Of a stretch of DNA of 41,805 nucleotides, positions 36,521-41,805 are shown one piece after another (position 1 is the first letter of the stretch; every line of letters begins with the position of its first letter). The position numbers were made by a program, and so were the translations under genes. The notes beneath the pieces are model-generated. The model did no database searches. It had not been told where the DNA came from and worked only from the letters and a program-made list of their open reading frames with translations. The stretch covers positions 236,278 through 278,082 of the forward strand of contig NZ_JACAFQ010000005.1 in the NCBI RefSeq assembly GCF_015354575.1, given 5' to 3'. Origin of the DNA: Pseudomonas sp. UFMG81 (GTDB taxonomy: Bacteria > Pseudomonadota > Gammaproteobacteria > Pseudomonadales > Pseudomonadaceae).

Positions 36521-36607
36521 GCCATTCGCGGGCAAGCCCGCTCCCACAGGGTTTGCACTGCCATCGAGAGCGGTGCGGTCCTTGTGGGAGCGGGCTTGCC
36601 CGCGAAG
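36521..36607. repeat. REP pair between CoA-transferase gene and xpt
   Basis: Arms 36521-36551 (CCATTCGCGGGCAAGCCCGC) and 36581-36607 (TTGTGGGAGCGGGCTTGCCC), spacer about 29 bases. Convergent junction; ends 13 bases before the xpt stop. Confidence 0.93.
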
Positions 36608-36619
36608 CAGGCGCCGCGG

Positions 36620-39266
<2,647 letters not shown>

Positions 39267-39590
39267 GCTAGAAACCGGGGGTCGCCAGAAAATAGCCGCG
39301 CATTCTAACAGGCATCACGCCGTTATGGCGCGACCGTCTGACGTGTAAGTCAACCTTTTGCCAGCGGCGGGGCGGGTGTTCCTGCGGGTTGGCAGGCCGA
39401 TACTGCCAAGTGCGATGCATTTCCCCTAAATCCTGTTTGCCGGTTGCGCGGGTTTCGCGCAGGATGCACGTCAAATTGCGTCGGTACCCCGGCCTTGGAT
39501 GGCTAATGACTAAAAGTGAAAATCATTTTCATTTGTTGCGGTAGGATACGCCGCCCCCGTCGCTTCACCGTTCACGCCTAAGGAGCCCGC
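39267..39590 (+). other. Intergenic region between rep and the GGDEF/EAL gene
   Basis: A 324-base divergent gap. It contains a Fur-box-like sequence (39512-39530, listed separately) near the GGDEF/EAL start and TAGGAT at 39542-39547 as a possible -10. The rep-proximal 230 bases hold no ORF with support; GC-rich inverted segments are present but none with a clear meaning. Confidence 0.5.
39512..39530 (+). promoter_or_regulatory. Fur box before the GGDEF/EAL gene
   Basis: AAAAGTGAAAATCATTTTC matches the 19-base Fur consensus GATAATGATAATCATTATC at 14 positions. The core TGAAAAT-C-ATTTTCA (39517-39531) is a perfect 7-1-7 inverted repeat. It ends about 60 bases before the TTG start and overlaps the expected promoter, so iron-dependent repression by Fur is predicted. 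Confidence 0.65.
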
Positions 39591-41258
39591 TTGTCCACGC
39601 CCGCCGAACCCTTGCGTTTGCTGCTGTTGGCCGATGAGCCGGAGTGGGCCGCGCGCCTGCGCGAATGCCTGCAGCCACTGGACGGTAGCGTGGTGCTGCT
39701 GACTGCCCCCAACTGGGCGGCGGTCGACAGCCTGTTCGCCAACGACCGCCAGGCGGTGGTGCTGGCAACGCCCGCGCTGCAACCGGCGCCGGGGCGCTGC
39801 GAGCTGCCGACCGTGCTGCTGCTGGAGCACGAGCCGGCGAGCACGCCGGTGGGCGCCAGCGACTGGCTGGTGCTCGGGCAACTGAGCACCGATGCGTTGC
39901 GCCGCTCGCTGCGCCATGTGCGCGAGCGCGGTGTGTTGGTGGCCACCCTGCAACGCCTGGCCGAGCAGGACCCGTTGACCGGTATCGCCAACCGCCAGGG
40001 CTTTCAGGCCCTGCTGACCGCGCGGCTGGCCGAGAACGAAGGCCGTGGCCTGGCGCTGGGCCACCTCGACCTGGACAACTTCCGCCACGTCAACGACGCC
40101 CTCGGCCACCAGGGCGGCGACCGCCTGATCCTGCAAGTGGTGGCCCGGCTGAAGAGCCAGCTGGAGGCCGGCGACCAGCTGGCGCGCCTGGGCAGCGACG
40201 AATTCGCCCTGCTGATCGACACCCGCCGCGATGCCAACCGCGCCGAGTGGATGGCCGAACGCATCGTCGAGGCCCTCACCGAACCCTACTGGATCGACGG
40301 CGAGAGCCTGTTGCTGGGGTGCAGCCTGGGCATCGCCCATGCCCGCGCGCAGGCCGGTGCCGACCCGCTGATGTGGCATGCGCACATCGCCATGCGCCAG
40401 GCCAAGGGCAGCCAGGGCTGCACCTTCCACGTGTTCAACGAGCGCATCAACCGCAACGCCCGCAGCCTCGCCGACCTGGAGAGCGAGCTGCGCCGTGCCC
40501 TGCGCCGCGACGAACTGGAGCTGCACTACCAGCCGCGCCTGGACCTGGGTGACGGGCGCATCGTCGGCCTCGAAGCCCTGGTGCGCTGGAACCACCCCGA
40601 GCGCGGCCTGCTGCCGCCCAGCGAGTTCGTGCCGCTGGCCGAGCAGAGCGGGCTGATCGTGCCGCTGGGCTACTGGGTGATCTCCCGCGCCCTGAGCGAC
40701 ATGCAGGCCCTGCGGGAAAACGGCCTGGCGCCGCTGCACATGGCGGTGAACCTGAGTTTCCGCCAGTTCCAGGACAGCCAGCTGCTGGCCACGCTGAGCC
40801 GGCTGATCGTCGAGCACGGTGTCGACGCCCGCTGGCTGGAGTTCGAGCTGACCGAAACCGCCGTGATGCGCCGCAACGAGCTGGTACGCCAGACCATGGA
40901 TGCGCTGGGCCGCCTGGGCGTGCGCTTCTCGCTGGACGACTTCGGCACCGGCTTCTCTTCGTTCGTGCACCTGAATAGCCTGCCGATCACCCTGCTCAAG
41001 GTAGACCGCAGCTTTGTCGGCGGCATGGAGCAACGTGAGGAGAACCGCAAGCTGGTGCACGCCATGATCAACCTGGCGCACAACCTCAACCTGGAGGTGG
41101 TGGCCGAGGGCGTGGAGAGCGAAGCGCAACTGGCGTTGCTGCGCGAGTTCGGCTGCGACCAGGTGCAAGGCTTCCTGGTCAGCCGGCCGCTGCCGGTGGC
41201 GGAGTTGATCGAGTACCTGTTGCAGGCTCCCGAGCCCAAGTTGGCGGAAGTCCTGTAG
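39591..41258 (+). CDS. GGDEF/EAL protein, probable c-di-GMP phosphodiesterase (PA5295/ProE-like)
   Basis: A 555-residue cytosolic protein in three parts. Residues about 1-115 look like a receiver domain that lost its phosphorylation Asp (VVLATPAL where VVLLDL-like is expected). A GGDEF domain (about 120-285) has the altered motif GSDEF at 201-205 and no RxxD inhibitory site, so diguanylate cyclase activity is doubtful. The EAL domain (about 295-545) keeps EALVRW at 328-333, NLSFRQF, ELTE, DDFGTGFSS, KVDRSFV, EGVE and QGF, so it should hydrolyse c-di-GMP. Position next to rep and a MATE gene matches P. aeruginosa PA5295. The start is TTG with AAGGAG five bases upstream. The stop codon lies within a REP arm. 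Confidence 0.88.
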   Translation: MSTPAEPLRLLLLADEPEWAARLRECLQPLDGSVVLLTAPNWAAVDSLFANDRQAVVLATPALQPAPGRCELPTVLLLEHEPASTPVGASDWLVLGQLSTDALRRSLRHVRERGVLVATLQRLAEQDPLTGIANRQGFQALLTARLAENEGRGLALGHLDLDNFRHVNDALGHQGGDRLILQVVARLKSQLEAGDQLARLGSDEFALLIDTRRDANRAEWMAERIVEALTEPYWIDGESLLLGCSLGIAHARAQAGADPLMWHAHIAMRQAKGSQGCTFHVFNERINRNARSLADLESELRRALRRDELELHYQPRLDLGDGRIVGLEALVRWNHPERGLLPPSEFVPLAEQSGLIVPLGYWVISRALSDMQALRENGLAPLHMAVNLSFRQFQDSQLLATLSRLIVEHGVDARWLEFELTETAVMRRNELVRQTMDALGRLGVRFSLDDFGTGFSSFVHLNSLPITLLKVDRSFVGGMEQREENRKLVHAMINLAHNLNLEVVAEGVESEAQLALLREFGCDQVQGFLVSRPLPVAELIEYLLQAPEPKLAEVL

Positions 41259-41370
41259 GAGCGGCCTTGTGTCGCGAAAGGGCTGCGAAGCAGCCCCAGC
41301 GATTTTCCATGATGCCGAGATCCCGGGGCCGCTGCGCAGCCCTTTCGCGACTCAAGGCCGCTCCTACAGG
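41253..41370. repeat. Composite REP unit overlapping the GGDEF/EAL stop codon
   Basis: Left arm 41253-41281 (CCTGTAGGAGCGGCCTTGTG), right arm 41342-41370, head-out. Between them lie GGGCTGCGAAGCAGCCCC, a GAGATCCCGGGG segment and GGCCGCTGCGCAGCCC. The TAG at 41256-41258 inside the left arm is the stop of the GGDEF/EAL gene. The unit has the same inner design as the inner pair at 29449-29567. Confidence 0.9.
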
Positions 41371-41373
41371 GGG

Positions 41374-41805
41374 CTATGCCACGGCGGCGCTGCGTGCCTG
41401 CACCTTGCCGATCATCCGCTTCATCCGCCATTCAAAGGCGAACGTCAGCGCCACCGAGGCGCACGCCAGCCCCAGCGCCAGCCCCCACCAGATCCCCGGT
41501 GCGCCACCGCCTAGCGTAAAGGCGAACAACCAGGCACTCGGCGCCCCTACGATCCAGTAGCACACCGCACCAATGAGGAAGGTGGTGCGGGCATCCTTCA
41601 GCCCCCGGATCGAGCCCATGGCGATGGTCTGCACGCCATCGAACAGCTCGAACCAGGCCGCGACCATCACCAGTTGCACCGCCAGCTGGAAGATCGGCGC
41701 GAAGGCCGGGTCGGCGCGGTTTACCAGCAACCCCACCAGTTCATTGGGCAGCAGCAGGAACAGCACGGCGAAGCCAAGCATCAACAGGGCACCAAAACCC
41801 ATCCC
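41374..41805 (-). CDS. MATE-family multidrug exporter, C-terminal part (runs off window)
   Basis: The last 142 or so residues of a multidrug and toxic compound extrusion transporter; the 5' part lies beyond the window end. Visible features are four hydrophobic segments and the family pattern WFELFDGVQTIAMGSIRGLK (about 90 residues before the end), then GAPSAWLFAFTLGGGAPGIW. These exporters use a proton or sodium gradient to expel cationic drugs and dyes. It lies beyond the GGDEF/EAL gene as in P. aeruginosa, where a MATE gene occupies the same place. Substrate unknown. Confidence 0.85.
   Translation of the reverse strand, partial: GMGFGALLMLGFAVLFLLLPNELVGLLVNRADPAFAPIFQLAVQLVMVAAWFELFDGVQTIAMGSIRGLKDARTTFLIGAVCYWIVGAPSAWLFAFTLGGGAPGIWWGLALGLACASVALTFAFEWRMKRMIGKVQARSAAVA

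Noticed and set aside
39268..39474. Small minus-strand ORF of 68 codons upstream of rep
   Set aside because: No ribosome site, no motif, Arg-rich composition; lies in a regulatory gap.

Overview
The window is a stretch of core chromosome from a fluorescent Pseudomonas, most likely the P. putida group. This rests on gene order remembered from P. putida and P. aeruginosa (spoT-rpoZ, rph-crc-pyrE, argB-algC-dut-coaBC-radC, rpmB-rpmG-kauB, dadA-alr-pauR-cycB, xpt-rep-GGDEF/EAL), on high GC, and on many copies of the roughly 35-bp intergenic REP repeat typical of P. putida. I see no tRNA, rRNA, insertion sequence, prophage, CRISPR array or toxin-antitoxin pair. The layout is that of a stable housekeeping region.

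Layout, left to right. Positions 1-3.6 kb hold a lipoprotein gene, ridA, spoT and rpoZ on the minus strand. Positions 3.9-8.8 kb hold a polyamine block: a LysR regulator, divergent from gamma-glutamylputrescine synthetase (puuA), gamma-Glu-GABA hydrolase (puuD) and an APC permease. This block separates gmk from rpoZ-spoT, which are adjacent in E. coli and P. aeruginosa. Positions 8.9-13.4 kb hold gmk, yicC, rph, a small membrane protein, crc and pyrE. Positions 13.5-18.5 kb hold argB, algC, dut, coaBC and radC. Positions 18.5-20.9 kb hold a peptide-type solute-binding protein and rpmB-rpmG. Positions 21-29.4 kb hold a cupin divergent from kauB/puuC, an MFS transporter, a cardiolipin-synthase-like lipoprotein, a MocR regulator divergent from a DUF1127 gene, and a puuB-like oxidase. 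Positions 29.6-34.4 kb hold a YkgJ-type Cys cluster protein, lrp divergent from dadA, alr/dadX, pauR and cytochrome c5. Positions 34.6-41.8 kb hold an acetyl-CoA hydrolase/CoA-transferase, xpt, rep, a GGDEF/EAL protein with a Fur box, and the 3' part of a MATE exporter.

How the genes fit together. Enzymes for all four steps of the gamma-glutamylated putrescine pathway (PuuA, PuuB, PuuC/KauB, PuuD), a permease and the PuuR/PauR-type repressor are present but scattered in four places. D-alanine use (DadA, racemase, Lrp) is a compact unit. Crc, the translational co-repressor of catabolic genes, lies between these sets, and candidate Crc/Hfq AAnAAnAA sites occur in leaders of the cupin and puuA genes.

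The most notable non-coding signal is the distribution of REP repeats. Fourteen REP loci occupy 9 of 10 convergent gene junctions but only 1 of 10 divergent ones. Two are composite units of the same design, and one supplies the stop codon of the GGDEF/EAL gene. I did not find a convincing new multi-gene system; the best leads are regulatory sites. Family and synteny statements come from memory of these families, not from a database search.
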